Positions 5,516-6,853 of a stretch of 6,853 nucleotides of DNA are shown here, in pieces. The translations under genes and the position numbers were made by a program. The DNA lies in the NCBI GenBank assembly GCA_947258635.1, contig CAMYJM010000294.1, positions 1-6,853 of the forward strand, read 5' to 3'. This stretch comes from an uncultured Acidimicrobiaceae bacterium. Lineage in GTDB: Bacteria; Actinomycetota; Acidimicrobiia; Spongiisociales; UBA5794. Within the stretch, counting starts at the first letter, position 1. The number at the start of each line of letters is the position of its first letter. Under the pieces are notes generated by a model, which did no database searches, was not told the origin of the DNA, and saw only the letters and a list, made by a program, of their open reading frames with translations.

Positions 5516-6853
5516 CAGCCACCTCGCCCGACCAGCTCGAGGAAGGCCTCATGATCGATGGCACGCTCCTGCGCTACTTTTTCGGAGACCTGGCCCCGGA
5601 GCACCAGATCGGAGAGCGCCGCGTCCATCGTTTGCATGTTGTAGCGGCCCCCGGCTTGCATCAGGCTCGTGATCTGATGAACTTTTGCCTCCCGGATCAG
5701 ATTTCGAATCGCCGGGGTGGCAATCATCACCTCTACGGCGGCGACCCGCCCGGCGCCGTCGGAGCGCGGGAGAAGTTGCTGAGACACGATCGCCGCCAGC
5801 GAGCTGGCGAGCTGTACCCGCACCTGATGTTGCTGGTGCGTAGGGAAGACGTCGATCACACGTTCAACCGACTTCGGGGCGTCCTGGGTGTGGAGCGTCC
5901 CCAACACGAGATGGCCGGTTTCCGCCGCCGTGAGCGCGGTCGAGACCGTCTCGAGGTCACGCATCTCGCCGACGAGAATGACGTCCGGGTCCTGCCGGAG
6001 GGCGTGCCGGAGCGCAGTCGCGAAGCTCAGAGTGTCGGCGCCAACCTCACGTTGGTTGACTATCGACATCTTGTGGCCGTGGGTGAACTCGATGGGATCC
6101 TCGATGGTGACGATGTGGCTTGCCCGCGTCCGATTGATGAGGTCGATGATGGCGGCCAGGGTCGTCGACTTCCCGGAGCCGGTCGGTCCCGTCACCAGCA
6201 CCAGGCCGCGGCTGAGATCGGCGAACTCGGCGACGACCGACGGCATGCCCAGTTCCTCCAGAGTGGTGATGTCGCTGGGGATGGCGCGCATGACGGCGCC
6301 GACGGCATCACGCTGGAAGAACACGTTCACGCGGAAGCGACCCAAGCCGTAGACGGGATGAGAGAAGTCGAGCTCGCGATCGTCTTCGAGGTCGGCCCGC
6401 TGGCGCGTGGTGATTATCGGGTAGACGAGGTCCCTCACGGATGCCGGCCGCAGGATCCCATGCCCCGGCACCGGGAGCAGCTTGCCGTGAACCCGCATCT
6501 GCGGTGGCGAGCCGGCGGTTACGTGCAAGTCAGATCCATCGTGGCGGATCAGCTCTGCCAGAAGCTCATTGATCGTGGCGTCGAACGTGGCAGCCTCGCG
6601 CTCGCTGGCATCGCGAAGACCCGGCGGGGCGCCCCCCGCCCTCTTCGAGTCGTATGCGGCCTCGATGGCGCTCATCAGCTCGGGCCGATGGGCCAGAGCC
6701 AGGACGACCTCGCCTTGAGCCGCCTGCCGGAGCCGACCGTGGCGCGCCTCATCGAGAGGATCATCCACCGCGACGACGAGACGCCCGAGCTCGTCCACCT
6801 CGATCGGCAGCGCGACCAGATCGTGGGCGATTTGGTGGGTGAGTGTGGCTAGG
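5515..6853 (-). CDS. pilT: PilT-type pilus retraction ATPase with N-terminal extension, 5'-partial
   Basis: Cytoplasmic hexameric ATPase of the type IV pilus motor; the PilT family powers pilus disassembly and retraction. The frame is open to the right edge (445 residues visible), so the true start lies outside. Residues numbered from the edge: SDLHVTAG at about 107-114, Walker A GPTGSGKST at 222-230, Asp box TIEDPIE at 249-255, Walker B DPDVILVGEMRD at 288-299, His box TGHLVLGTLHT at 312-322, and the PilT hallmark AIRNLIRE at 381-388. There is no cysteine cluster, and GEMRD replaces the GEIRD usual in PilB, so this is PilT rather than PilB. Residues 1 to about 68 precede the normal PilT start and resemble the end of an MshEN/GspE N-terminal domain (ALPIEV, LVVAVDDPLD, ELMSAIEAAY). 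A GTG at 6798 could serve as a start, but the same domain continues upstream of it. The stop overlaps the pilC start by one base. Confidence 0.93.
   Translation of the reverse strand, partial: LATLTHQIAHDLVALPIEVDELGRLVVAVDDPLDEARHGRLRQAAQGEVVLALAHRPELMSAIEAAYDSKRAGGAPPGLRDASEREAATFDATINELLAELIRHDGSDLHVTAGSPPQMRVHGKLLPVPGHGILRPASVRDLVYPIITTRQRADLEDDRELDFSHPVYGLGRFRVNVFFQRDAVGAVMRAIPSDITTLEELGMPSVVAEFADLSRGLVLVTGPTGSGKSTTLAAIIDLINRTRASHIVTIEDPIEFTHGHKMSIVNQREVGADTLSFATALRHALRQDPDVILVGEMRDLETVSTALTAAETGHLVLGTLHTQDAPKSVERVIDVFPTHQQHQVRVQLASSLAAIVSQQLLPRSDGAGRVAAVEVMIATPAIRNLIREAKVHQITSLMQAGGRYNMQTMDAALSDLVLRGQVSEKVAQERAIDHEAFLELVGRGG

Noticed and set aside
6796..6798. GTG at 6798 as the pilT start
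   Set aside because: The frame stays open upstream to the window edge, and the residues there (HDLVALPIE) continue the same MshEN-like pattern, so the start is most likely outside.
5416..6852. Very long plus-strand open frame opposite pilT and the start of pilC
   Set aside because: It is exactly antisense to a well-conserved ATPase gene with all motifs. Its protein is Arg/His/Gly-rich without recognisable domains, a usual shadow in GC-rich DNA.

Overview
The window carries most of a type IV pilus (T4P) assembly cluster. Every convincing gene lies on the minus strand, so transcription runs from high to low coordinates. In that order the genes are a pilT-type ATPase (its 5' end lies beyond the right edge), pilC (inner-membrane platform), pilA (major-pilin-like prepilin), pilD (prepilin peptidase/N-methylase), pilM, pilN and pilO (the inner-membrane alignment subcomplex), and then the first 18 codons of an exported or membrane-anchored protein cut by the left edge. 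No pilB, pilQ or secretin gene is visible.

Organism: the DNA is GC-rich with strong G/C bias at third codon positions, and GTG starts occur (pilD and pilN). The compact order pilT-pilC-pilA-pilD-pilM-pilN-pilO suggests a high-GC bacterium, perhaps an actinobacterial lineage such as Acidimicrobiia. This is an inference from style and gene order. The window holds no rRNA or other marker that would settle it.

Layout: (i) 6853-5515 pilT and 5515-4286 pilC, joined by a 1-nt TGATG overlap. (ii) 4285-4060, a 226-nt leader before pilA, holding a nested hairpin just after pilC, a run of eight G, an imperfect tandem repeat, a polypurine tract, and three segments able to form mutually exclusive helices, one of which buries the pilA ribosome binding site. 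(iii) 4059-3553 pilA, followed by a perfect 26-bp palindrome (3504-3529), probably a terminator or 3' stability hairpin. (iv) 3552-3344, a gap with a short coding-like open frame that I could not identify. (v) 3343-2570 pilD. (vi) 2569-2441, a gap with a 7-bp inverted repeat and a good pilM ribosome binding site. (vii) 2440 to the left edge, pilM-pilN-pilO-next gene, all overlapping by 1 or 4 nt and so probably translationally coupled.

How the genes work together: PilD cleaves and methylates PilA. PilC is the membrane platform on which PilB (not seen here) and PilT drive polymerisation and retraction. PilM binds the cytoplasmic tail of PilN, and PilN pairs with PilO to align the machine across the envelope. 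The two observations most worth following up are the putative RNA switch in the pilA leader and the extra MshEN-like segment in front of the PilT ATPase.
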